The notes under the pieces: generated by a model
Databases searched by the model: none
The model's input: only the letters and a program-made list of their open reading frames with translations
What the model was told of the DNA's origin: nothing
Source of the DNA: an uncultured Muribaculaceae bacterium
GTDB lineage: Bacteria > Bacteroidota > Bacteroidia > Bacteroidales > Muribaculaceae
Direction: 5' to 3'
Assembly (NCBI GenBank): GCA_910584125.1
Contig: CAJTXU010000007.1
Coordinates: 20,338 to 84,337, forward strand
Length of the DNA: 64,000 nucleotides
Position numbers and translations under genes: made by a program
In this document: positions 56,480-64,000 of the stretch, in pieces
Numbering within the stretch: the first letter of the stretch is position 1
Layout: each line of letters opens with the position of its first letter

Positions 56480-59400
56480 TTAGATTGGATTTTCCGACTC
56501 CATGGCGGTGAGGACGGCGAGGGCCTCGCTGACTGTCGGGACGTCCTGCAGGATCATGGCGTGCGTCACGCGGCCCTGAACGGTGACGTCCTTGATCTGG
56601 CAGCGGCGCGGATTGTCCTGCATGTAGGCAAGCACGCGGCCGAAAGCGTTCGAGTTGTAGTAAGCCCGGTTGTCATCGCTCACGAAATAGATGCGCATCA
56701 CTCCCCCCTTGAGCACTATCCGCTCTATGCCGAGCCGACGCGCCGACATGCGCAGGGGCACTATCCGGATGAGCTCCTCGGTGACGTCGGGAATCGCGCC
56801 GAACCGGTCGCGCAGATGCTCGCGGTAATCCTCTATCTGTTCGGGACGCTCCATATTGTCGAGCTCGCGGTATAACGTGATGCGCTCGTTCTCCTGGGGC
56901 ACGTACTCGGGCGGCAGACGCAGCTCGAGATCCGACTCTATGTTGACCTCCGACACATATTCGTCGCTCGCCCCCGCGCTGACGTCGGTGAACGTGTCGG
57001 AGAACTCCTCGGTCTTCAGCTCGGTCATCGATTCGCGCAGAATCTGCTGGTACGCCTCGTAGCCGAGGTCGGTGATGAAGCCCGACTGCTCGGCGCCGAG
57101 CAGGTTTCCGGCCCCGCGTATGTCGAGGTCCTGCATGGCGATGTGGATGCCGCTGCCCAGATCGGAGAAGTTCTCGATGGCCTGGAGGCGGCGGCGCGCC
57201 ACCGGAGTCAACGGTTTGCCGGGAGGCACGAGCAGGTAGCAGAACGCCTTTCGGTTGGAGCGCCCCACGCGGCCGCGCAGCTGATGCAGTTCGCTGAGGC
57301 CGAAACGGTCGGCGTTGTTGACGATGATGGTGTTTACGTTGGGCATGTCTATGCCGTTCTCTACAATCGTGGTCGAGAGCAGCACGTCATAGTCATGGTT
57401 GGTGAAGTCGATGATGGCCTTCTCCAGCTGTTCGGGCGGCATCTGGCCGTGGCCGGTGACCACACGCACCCCGGGCACGAGGCGGCGCAGCTTGTTCTCA
57501 AGCTCGGCGAGGTTCTCGATGCGGTTGGAGACGAAGAAGACCTGTCCGTTGCGCGAGAGCTCGAACTCGACGGCCTCGCGGATCACGTCATCGTCGAGCG
57601 TCGAGACATTGGTCATGATGGGCTGGCGGTTGGCCGGCGGGGTGTTGAGCGAACTCAGGTCGCGCGCCCCCATCAGCGAGAACTGTAGCGTGCGGGGTAT
57701 CGGCGTGGCGCTCATGGTGAGCGTGTCGACGTTGACCTTCATCTGCTTGAGCTTCTCCTTGACGGCGACGCCGAATTTCTGCTCCTCGTCGATGATGAGC
57801 AGTCCGAGGTCTTTGAACTTCACCGATTTGCCGATGATCTTGTGCGTGCCTATGAGGATATCGATTTTGCCGGCCTCGAGGTCGGCGAGAATCTGCTTGA
57901 TTTCCTTCGGTTTCTTGGCGCGTGAGATGAACTCCACGCGCACGGGGAAGTCGCGGAGGCGCGCCGCGAACGTGTTGTAGTGCTGCATGGCGAGCACGGT
58001 AGTGGGCACGAGCACGGCCACCTGCTTGCCGTCGGTGGCTGCCTTGAAGGCGGCCCGCACGGCAATTTCGGTCTTGCCGAAACCAACGTCACCGCAGATG
58101 AGGCGGTCCATCGGCTTGGGCTGCTCCATGTCGGCCTTGACGGCCTGGGTGGCGCGCAGCTGGTCGGGGGTGTCCTCGTAGAAGAAGCCGGCCTCGAGCT
58201 CATGCTGCAGGTATGAGTCGGGCGAGAAAGCGAAGCCCTTCTCGGTGCGTCGGCGCGCATAGAGCGCGATGAGGTCGCGCGCGATGTCTTTCATCCGCGT
58301 CTTGGCGCGCTCTTTCATGCGCGTCCACGCCCCGGAACCGAGTTTGCTGACCTTGGGCGGAACGCCCTCCTTGCCACGGTATTTCGACAGCTTGTGAAGG
58401 CCATGGATCGAGACGAGCACCAGGTCGTTGTTCTGATAGAAGAGCTTAATCATCTCCTGGGGCGTGCCGTTGACGTCGGTCTTCACCAGTCCCCCGAAGC
58501 GGCCTATGCCGTGGTCGATGTGCACGATATAGTCGCCCACCTCGATCTGGTTGAGCTCCTTTAGGCTGAGCGCGAGTTTGCCGGCGCGGGCGCGGTCGGA
58601 ACGGAGGCTGTATTTATGGAAGCGGTCGAAGATCTGATGGTCGGTGAAGAAGCAGGTCTTGGTCTCGTGGTCGACGAAGCCCTCATGGACCGTCGAGGCT
58701 ACCGGAGTGAAGCGGATGTCGTCGCCCCGGTTCTCGAAAATCGAGCGGAGGCGGTCGGCCTGGTGCGGGGAGTCGGAGAGGATCAGTATGCGGTATCCCT
58801 TGCCGAGGAAATCGGCGAACGAGTCGGCGATCAGGTCGAAGTTCTTGTGGTATAGCGCCTGCAGCGAGCAGCCGAAGTCGAGTTGGGCCGTGGCGCCGAA
58901 CGACGCCGGAGCCGACTGCGCGCCGTAGCGTATCTGACGCATCGAGTCGAGACGCTTCGCGAAGTCATCGGCGTCGACCACCTTTTCCATGGCCTTGGGG
59001 TCGCCTTCGTCGGCTATCAGGGCCGATTCGGAAAACTCCTCAGAGGCTATCTCACGGACGCGTGAGGCTATGTAATCGGGCTTCTGCGCGGCGACGATGG
59101 CGCTGTCGCCTATGAATTCGAGCAGCGAGACGCCTCCGGCAGTGTCGGATGTCGAGGCGGGCACTACCGACACCGATTCGACCTTAGCCTCCGAGAGCTG
59201 GGTCTCGACGTTGAACGTGCGTATCGAATCGACCTCCGTGTCAAAGAAATCGACGCGATAGGGGAGTTCGCCGGCGTATGAATAGACATCGAGTATCGAG
59301 CCACGGCGCGCGAACTGGCCGGGCTCGTAGACGTATTCGACCGAGTTGAAGCCGAGCTCGACGAGACGCTTCACCACCTGGCCCATGTCGACGGTCTGGC

Positions 59401-59842
59401 CGACGCGCAGCTGGAGCGTGTCGCGTCCGAAACTCTCGCGGTCGGCGACCTTCTCGGCCAGAGCCTCGGGGCATGTCACGACGCAGCGCAGCGACTTCGA
59501 GTCGCGCAGGCGGTCGAGGGCGTCGGCGCGCAGGATCTGCGACGGCGGGTCGGGCTGGCCATACTTGATGTCGCGCTTGTAGCCAGACGGGAATATGGCC
59601 ACGGCCTCCTCGCCGGCGATGTTGCGGATGTCGTTGTAGATGTATCCGGCCTGCTCGATGTCATCGGCCACCACAAGCAGCGGCTTCTTCAGGAAGTCGA
59701 GGGCGGCGAAGAGCATGGCCGGGGCGCTCCCGGTGAGTCCCGACAGCGAGACGCGCCGGGCCGAGGGGTCGCCGAGGATTTTCCTCATGGCCTTGATGCG
59801 CCCGGTCGTAGCGAAGAGAGCGTCGGCTTCCCGTAGATTCAT
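56480..59842 (-). CDS. mfd: Transcription-repair coupling factor
   Basis: Mfd releases stalled RNA polymerase and recruits UvrA; it works upstream of the UvrC found in this window. The 1120-residue product has a UvrB-like N-terminal module (LTGSAPAMLFAALDF onward), an RNA-polymerase-interacting CarD-like domain (GDYIVHIDHGIGRFGGLV), a RecG-like translocase with Walker A GDVGFGKTEIAVRAAF near 585, DEEQKFG, SATPIPRTLQFSL and RVGRSNRKAF, and the C-terminal TRCF domain. Its ATG overlaps the S41 protease stop as ATGA, so the two are coupled. Confidence 0.97.
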   Translation of the reverse strand: MNLREADALFATTGRIKAMRKILGDPSARRVSLSGLTGSAPAMLFAALDFLKKPLLVVADDIEQAGYIYNDIRNIAGEEAVAIFPSGYKRDIKYGQPDPPSQILRADALDRLRDSKSLRCVVTCPEALAEKVADRESFGRDTLQLRVGQTVDMGQVVKRLVELGFNSVEYVYEPGQFARRGSILDVYSYAGELPYRVDFFDTEVDSIRTFNVETQLSEAKVESVSVVPASTSDTAGGVSLLEFIGDSAIVAAQKPDYIASRVREIASEEFSESALIADEGDPKAMEKVVDADDFAKRLDSMRQIRYGAQSAPASFGATAQLDFGCSLQALYHKNFDLIADSFADFLGKGYRILILSDSPHQADRLRSIFENRGDDIRFTPVASTVHEGFVDHETKTCFFTDHQIFDRFHKYSLRSDRARAGKLALSLKELNQIEVGDYIVHIDHGIGRFGGLVKTDVNGTPQEMIKLFYQNNDLVLVSIHGLHKLSKYRGKEGVPPKVSKLGSGAWTRMKERAKTRMKDIARDLIALYARRRTEKGFAFSPDSYLQHELEAGFFYEDTPDQLRATQAVKADMEQPKPMDRLICGDVGFGKTEIAVRAAFKAATDGKQVAVLVPTTVLAMQHYNTFAARLRDFPVRVEFISRAKKPKEIKQILADLEAGKIDILIGTHKIIGKSVKFKDLGLLIIDEEQKFGVAVKEKLKQMKVNVDTLTMSATPIPRTLQFSLMGARDLSSLNTPPANRQPIMTNVSTLDDDVIREAVEFELSRNGQVFFVSNRIENLAELENKLRRLVPGVRVVTGHGQMPPEQLEKAIIDFTNHDYDVLLSTTIVENGIDMPNVNTIIVNNADRFGLSELHQLRGRVGRSNRKAFCYLLVPPGKPLTPVARRRLQAIENFSDLGSGIHIAMQDLDIRGAGNLLGAEQSGFITDLGYEAYQQILRESMTELKTEEFSDTFTDVSAGASDEYVSEVNIESDLELRLPPEYVPQENERITLYRELDNMERPEQIEDYREHLRDRFGAIPDVTEELIRIVPLRMSARRLGIERIVLKGGVMRIYFVSDDNRAYYNSNAFGRVLAYMQDNPRRCQIKDVTVQGRVTHAMILQDVPTVSEALAVLTAMESENPI

Positions 59843-61497
59843 TTGCGTTTCAGTATTTTGTCATATTTGTCAGACTCGAGGATCTCACGCGCGGCGTTCA
59901 GGGCCTTGTCGCCCGGCAGGATGTAGGCAGACTTCCCCTTGTCGTAATAGTAGCGGCTCACTATTTCCGAGCCGAGATAATCCTCGATGTCCTTGCGGTG
60001 CGTGTCGAGGTCGCGGTTGAGGTCGTGTGTGAGGAGTTTCGCAAGCGAGTCGAAGGCGGCGGTGGTCTCGTCGCCCATGTATCCCTCTTCGGTGGCGATT
60101 TCGCGGAGCTGCTTCATGCCCTCCTCCATGACGCGGTCGTACTTGAAGCGCGCCGGGTCGATGCTCTTCTTGAAGTCGTCGTAGATCTCGTCGGTTATTA
60201 CGAACTCCGAGGCGGGTACGATGGTGGGGTGGGTGGCGGCGAAGCGGGTGGCGTAGTCGAAGCTCCAGTTGTCGCGCACCACGTTGTATACCAACCGGCT
60301 CACCTTGCCCCAGTCGATCACTGAGTCGGGGGCGAGGCCGCCGCCGTCGCGCACGATGCGTCCGTGCAGAGTCTTGAACTCATGGGTGAGGCTGTCGGGT
60401 ATGCGCGACACGGAGCCGTCTTCGTTGCGGTGGGAGTAGTCGAGGGCCTGGATCAGGCGTCCGGAGGGAATGTAGTATTTGGCCACGGTGACCTTGAGTA
60501 CGCCCTGGAAGGGGAGGGGGCGCGTGCTCTGCACGAGGCCCTTGCCGAAGCTGCGCGAGCCGACGAGGACGCCGCGGTCGAGGTCCTGCACGGCGCCGGC
60601 CAGGATTTCGGCCGCCGACGCCGAACCGCCGTCGATCAGGACGGCAAGCGGAATTTCGGGGAAGATGGGCGAGCGAGTGGTCTTGTAGACCTTCTCGGAG
60701 GCGGCGTCGCGTCCCTTGGTGCGCACCACCTCGGTGCCCTTGGGCACGAAGAAGCTTAGGATGTCGACGGCGCTCTCGAGCAGTCCGCCGCCGTTGCCGC
60801 GCAGGTCAAGCACGATGTTCTTGACGCGCGGGTCGGCCTTGAACTCGTCGAGGGCGGCGCGGACCTCCTGGGGCGACTTGTTGATGAACGAAGTCAGCTG
60901 GATGTAACCGGTGTTGCCTATCACGGCGTGATAGGGCACCGAAGGCTGCTGCAGGTTCTCGCGCATGAGCGTGACGGTCAGGATCGAGTCGGCGGCATAT
61001 GGCCGCTGCAGGGTGATGCTGACCTGCGTGTTGGGGCGTCCGCGCAGCAGTTTGGTGACATCGGCGCTGAGTTTGCGCGACACGTCGACGGAATCGACGC
61101 GCAGGATTCTGTCGCCGGCCTTGATGCCGGCGCGGGCGGCGGGGCTGCCCTCCATCGGCGCGGAGATATAGGTGGAGCTGTCGCGGTCCATCAGATAGGA
61201 GCCGATGCCGCCGTATTCGCCGGTGGTCATCTTCTGCAGGGTCTCCTGCTCGTCGACGGGATAGTATTCCGTATAGGGGTCGACGGTGGCGAGGAAGGCG
61301 TCTATGGCCTCCTTGAACGCCCGGTCGGGGGCTATGGAGTCGACATAGTTGTTCTGCAGCTCCTTGACGATGGAGTTGAAGGTGGTGAGATTGCGCGAGA
61401 TGGCGGCGTCGCCGCTGCGGCCCTTGCCGTCGGTGGCGGCGGCGAGGGCGATGGCGGCCAGCAGGACGGCCGCGAAAGTCAATATGAATTTTCTCAT
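59839..61497 (-). CDS. S41-family C-terminal processing peptidase
   Basis: A 552-residue periplasmic serine protease of the CtpA/Prc class. It has an N-terminal signal/anchor (about 3-20), a helical region, a PDZ domain (GSPAARAGIKAGDRILRVDS, about 112-190) and the S41 core with GYIQLTSFI, LRGNGGGLLESAVDIL, the catalytic Ser in LIDGGSASAAEIL and Lys in GSRSFGKGLVQ. A C-terminal 150-residue extension is usual in Bacteroidota. Substrates are unknown; relatives trim murein-linked or outer membrane proteins. It is coupled to mfd by a 4-nt overlap. Confidence 0.93.
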   Translation of the reverse strand: MRKFILTFAAVLLAAIALAAATDGKGRSGDAAISRNLTTFNSIVKELQNNYVDSIAPDRAFKEAIDAFLATVDPYTEYYPVDEQETLQKMTTGEYGGIGSYLMDRDSSTYISAPMEGSPAARAGIKAGDRILRVDSVDVSRKLSADVTKLLRGRPNTQVSITLQRPYAADSILTVTLMRENLQQPSVPYHAVIGNTGYIQLTSFINKSPQEVRAALDEFKADPRVKNIVLDLRGNGGGLLESAVDILSFFVPKGTEVVRTKGRDAASEKVYKTTRSPIFPEIPLAVLIDGGSASAAEILAGAVQDLDRGVLVGSRSFGKGLVQSTRPLPFQGVLKVTVAKYYIPSGRLIQALDYSHRNEDGSVSRIPDSLTHEFKTLHGRIVRDGGGLAPDSVIDWGKVSRLVYNVVRDNWSFDYATRFAATHPTIVPASEFVITDEIYDDFKKSIDPARFKYDRVMEEGMKQLREIATEEGYMGDETTAAFDSLAKLLTHDLNRDLDTHRKDIEDYLGSEIVSRYYYDKGKSAYILPGDKALNAAREILESDKYDKILKRK

Positions 61498-61510
61498 GCT
61501 GTTAAAACGC

Positions 61511-63112
61511 TCACTGGGCGCCGGAGGTTGTGTCGGCCTCAGGTGTCGGATGAGGATAGTCGACGGTATAGTGCAGACCGCGCGACTCCTTGCGCTCGAG
61601 AGCCTGGCGCATCACGAGATAGGCGACGTTGATGATGTTGCGCAGCTCGCAGAGCTGACGCGTGGGTTTCGAGCGGCGGAAGAGGTCCTCGGTCTCCTGA
61701 TAAAGGATGTCGAGGCGGTTCCAGGCGCGGTGCAGGCGCAGGTCGGAGCGCACGATGCCGACGTAATAGCTCATGATGTCGCTGACCTCCTTCTCGGTCT
61801 GGGTGATGAGCACCATCTCGTCGGGGTGCTCGGTGCCCTCGTCGTTCCAGTCGGGGACATCGGTGCGGAAGTCGTAGCCGTCGACATGCGCCTCTGCGTG
61901 GCGTTCGGCCGCGTCGGCGTATACCACGGCCTCTATCAGCGAGTTGGAGGCGAGGCGGTTGCCGCCGTGCAGTCCGGTGCAGCTGCATTCGCCCAGTGCG
62001 TAGAGCCTGCGGATGGAGCTCTCGCCGTCGAGGTTGACCTTGATGCCGCCGCAGAGGTAGTGGGCTGCGGGCACGACGGGGATCATGTCGCGTGTGATGT
62101 CGATGCCGAGCGAGAGGCATTTCTCGTAGATGTTGGGGAAGTGGCGGCGGGTCTCCTCGGGGTCTTTGTGGGTGACGTCGAGATAGACATGGTCGGAGCC
62201 GGACTGTTTCATCTCGTTGTCGATGGCGCGGGCCACGATGTCGCGGGGCGCGAGCGAGAGCCGCTCGTCATACTTGTGCATGAACTCGCGGCCGTTGATG
62301 TCCTTGAGCACGGCGCCGTAGCCGCGCATGGCCTCGGTGATGAGGAACGACGGGCGGTCGCCGGGGTGATAGAGCGTGGTGGGGTGGAACTGGATGAACT
62401 CCATGTCCTTGACGGTGCCTTTGGCGCGGTAGACCATGGCGATGCCGTCGCCCGTGGAGACGAGTGGGTTGGAGGTGGTGCCGTAGACGGCGCCGATTCC
62501 GCCGGTGGCCATGACGGTGACGCGGGCCAGGAAGGTATCGACCTTGCCTGTATTCTCGTCGAGGATATATGCGCCGTAGCAGGTGATGTCGGGCGTGCGG
62601 CGCGTCACGATCTTGCCGAGATGGTGCTGGGTGATGATCTCGACGGCGAAGCGGTGGTCGAAGACATCGATGTTGCGGTCGGCGCGGATGCGGCGGATGA
62701 GGCTCTCCTGAATTTCGGCGCCGGTGTTGTCGGCGTGGTGGAGGATGCGGAACTCTGAGTGGCCACCCTCGCGGTGCAGGTCGAAGGAGCCGTCTTCCTT
62801 GCGGTCGAAGTCAACGCCCCATTCCACGAGCTCGCGGATCTGGGCCGGGGCGTTGCGCACCACCTGCTCGACGGCCGCCGGGTCCGAAAGCCAGTCGCCG
62901 GCCACCATAGTGTCGTGGATATGCTTCTCGAAGTCGTCGACCTCGAGATTGGTGACAGAGGCCACGCCACCCTGCGCGAAATTGGTATTGGCGTCCTCAA
63001 GAGTTGATTTGCAAACGATTGCGACCTTCCGACCGTGGCGCGAGGCCTTGAGTGCGAAAGACATTCCGGCGATGCCGGAACCGATGACCAGATAGTCGTA
63101 TTTGTATGTCAT
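61511..63112 (-). CDS. nadB: L-aspartate oxidase
   Basis: NadB oxidises L-aspartate to iminoaspartate, the first step of NAD synthesis. The 533-residue flavoprotein begins YDYLVIGSGIAGMSFALKAS (FAD loop), has TNFAQGGVASV, VMATGGIGAVYGTTSNP, RGYGAVLKDINGREFM, and HYLCGGIKVNLDGES before the C-terminal helical domain (LRLHRAWNRL). In anaerobes fumarate can be the electron acceptor; that is family knowledge. nadA and nadC are not in the window. Its start is 13 bp upstream of the S41 protease in the same strand's order, so it may share a transcript. Confidence 0.96.
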   Translation of the reverse strand: MTYKYDYLVIGSGIAGMSFALKASRHGRKVAIVCKSTLEDANTNFAQGGVASVTNLEVDDFEKHIHDTMVAGDWLSDPAAVEQVVRNAPAQIRELVEWGVDFDRKEDGSFDLHREGGHSEFRILHHADNTGAEIQESLIRRIRADRNIDVFDHRFAVEIITQHHLGKIVTRRTPDITCYGAYILDENTGKVDTFLARVTVMATGGIGAVYGTTSNPLVSTGDGIAMVYRAKGTVKDMEFIQFHPTTLYHPGDRPSFLITEAMRGYGAVLKDINGREFMHKYDERLSLAPRDIVARAIDNEMKQSGSDHVYLDVTHKDPEETRRHFPNIYEKCLSLGIDITRDMIPVVPAAHYLCGGIKVNLDGESSIRRLYALGECSCTGLHGGNRLASNSLIEAVVYADAAERHAEAHVDGYDFRTDVPDWNDEGTEHPDEMVLITQTEKEVSDIMSYYVGIVRSDLRLHRAWNRLDILYQETEDLFRRSKPTRQLCELRNIINVAYLVMRQALERKESRGLHYTVDYPHPTPEADTTSGAQ

Positions 63113-63169
63113 ACCGATTGATATAAAATCCCGGCCCGCGCCTCAAGCGCGCGTCGCCTTATCAACCTG

Positions 63170-63177
63170 CAAATTTA
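63170..63177 (-). promoter_or_regulatory. -7 element of nadB
   Basis: TAAATTTG on the minus strand matches TAnnTTTG; a TTTG lies 18 bp upstream (63196-63199 on the plus strand as CAAA). Leader about 50 nt with a GCGCGC-rich hairpin near 63150. The stretch from 63200 to 63316 shows no gene. Confidence 0.65.
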
Positions 63178-63316
63178 ACTATAAAATTCGAAAAACAAAA
63201 ATAAAAATCGCCGCCACGTCCCCTCCACGCCACAATCCACATCCACCATAATCCTCAATCTCGGAGATTCCCACAAATTCTCTTAATACCCCTTATAATA
63301 CACGTTTCGGCTGTAA

Positions 63317-63623
63317 TCATTGCGAATCTACTTCTGTGTCCCTATTCCTTAACTTTTCCCTGTTTTTCTTGTCATAAGCCTCACCTCTATTGAAAAGGTA
63401 TTCAAATTTTGCGAGATTGCCCTCAATCTCGACATGCAGCCCGACGGTCGCCTACACGCAACCGATAGACACTGTGCAGAGTCTCGATTTTCTTACAATC
63501 GGTCAGAACCGCTATTTTATCAGCCAGACGCACCTCATCTATTTTCGCAATGACAGATTGAAGAATTTTGCCGGACAGCTTGCGGACAGCCTTTGCAAAT
63601 TCCTTTGAAAAGTCTACTTTCAT
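63317..63623 (-). pseudogene. Frameshifted RelE/ParE-type toxin gene
   Basis: The intact part encodes 58 residues beginning KVDFSKEFAKAVRKLSGKIL and ending YRLRVGDRRA, a typical toxin start; the frame then stops at 63423. In another frame, directly after, the expected remainder can be read: HVEIEGNLAKFEYLFNRG, then AYDKKNREKL, to a stop at 63317. About 10-11 bp appear to be missing between the two parts (near 63435-63440), so the toxin is very probably inactive. The upstream antitoxin overlaps it by 4 nt (ATGA). Confidence 0.85.
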
Positions 63624-63889
63624 TTTCGGTGGGCATCAAGCCATTTCTCGAAATCTTCTTTTTCCTGGGCATTCAGCATCACCTTTCCTTCAGGACGAGT
63701 TGAAACGAGATATTTGTAGATTTCGGCGTCATCCATATCCTCCATCTCACGCACGAGCATATCTTCTATATATCTCTTCAAATTCGTACCCATGGCAGCA
63801 GCCTTTATACTTAATGCCTGAAACACATTCTCGGGAATATCTATGAGTTTCCGATGCGAAGGCATCCTTACAGTCGATATAGGATCCAT
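63620..63889 (-). CDS. Antitoxin of the broken toxin-antitoxin pair
   Basis: An 89-residue protein, acidic at the C-terminus. KLIDIPENVFQALSIKAAAMGTNLKRYIEDML resembles the ribbon-helix-helix DNA-binding unit of antitoxins, followed by an acidic tail (EDMDDAEIYKYL; EKEDFEKWLDAHRK) that would hold the toxin. An alternative start is the ATG at 63865. It overlaps the toxin remnant by 4 nt. It is intact although its toxin is not. Confidence 0.75.
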   Translation of the reverse strand: MDPISTVRMPSHRKLIDIPENVFQALSIKAAAMGTNLKRYIEDMLVREMEDMDDAEIYKYLVSTRPEGKVMLNAQEKEDFEKWLDAHRK

Positions 63890-63925
63890 ATTTTTCTGTT
63901 GAAGTTAAAACGAGTTTATCCGATG

Positions 63926-63933
63926 CAAATTTA
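63926..63933 (-). promoter_or_regulatory. -7 element of the second toxin-antitoxin locus
   Basis: TAAATTTG on the minus strand matches TAnnTTTG, 36 bp upstream of the antitoxin ATG. The rest of the window to 64000 shows no gene. Confidence 0.6.
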
Positions 63934-64000
63934 GTCAATATATCTCATATACAATGGTTCGGTAGTTTTGAGCTAATCGAATGATTACAAGGTTAATAAA

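Overview
The window is a gene-dense, high-GC stretch of chromosome from a member of the Bacteroidota, most likely order Bacteroidales and plausibly Muribaculaceae (inferred from composition and gene content, not from a marker-gene comparison). Supporting signs are repeated promoters of the Bacteroidota type (TTTG, about 20 bp, TAnnTTTG), many secreted or lipobox proteins of Bacteroidales style, a PCMD-type protein, 2-oxoacid:ferredoxin oxidoreductase genes of an anaerobe, and meso-DAP-type murein genes. I saw no rRNA, tRNA, CRISPR array, integrase or transposase gene.

Layout. 0.4-3.8 kb: two secreted proteins and a TPR membrane protein with a regulator-like tail, from a clear promoter at 443-474. 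3.7-9.2 kb (minus strand): uvrC, then apt, mnmG and ybeY, with a perfect parS-like 16-mer between apt and mnmG, which suggests an origin-proximal position. 9.3-9.8 kb: a GC-rich minisatellite and an AT-rich gene-free gap. 10.0-16.8 kb: an envelope glycoconjugate block (lipoprotein, LtaS-like membrane phosphotransferase, Kdo-kinase-like protein, family 2 glycosyltransferase, wecE and wecF for Fuc4NAc). 17.1-17.7 kb: an intact toxin-antitoxin pair. 17.9-33.6 kb: the division and cell wall cluster rsmH-ftsL-ftsI-murE-mraY-murD-ftsW-murG-murC-ftsQ-ftsA-ftsZ, without mraZ in front. 33.7-39.3 kb: THUMP RNA methyltransferase with an Asp/Arg-rich tail, a membrane protein, pdxB, RNase H, queG and a small conserved-looking protein.

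39.6-48.3 kb: a second secreted protein related to the one at 1.0 kb, then rnpA-yidD-tatD, secreted proteins, dapB-lepB-wbqC-like-DUF4294-like, a 184-bp inverted-repeat element and an OmpA-family lipoprotein. 48.3-51.1 kb (minus): a four-subunit 2-oxoacid:ferredoxin oxidoreductase operon. 51.2-56.3 kb: a glycosyltransferase, pyrH-frr, a cysteine-free sirtuin with a DUF2007-like protein, gapA and mscL. 56.5-63.1 kb (minus): mfd, an S41 processing protease and nadB. 63.3-63.9 kb: a toxin-antitoxin pair whose toxin is frameshifted.

Functional themes. Most of the window is housekeeping: murein synthesis and division, DNA repair (UvrC, Mfd), tRNA modification (MnmG, QueG), rRNA processing and modification (YbeY, RsmH, THUMP enzyme), RNase P protein and translation recycling. 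Many neighbours are translationally coupled by 4-nt overlaps (ybeY/mnmG, wecE/wecF, dapB/lepB, S41 protease/mfd, membrane protein/pdxB). The unusual content lies between the genes: a parS site, long palindromes, the inverted-repeat element in the ompA leader, dispersed GTAANAA tracts and several tandem repeats. Start codons were re-chosen where the longest open frame begins too early. Gene ends include the stop codon.
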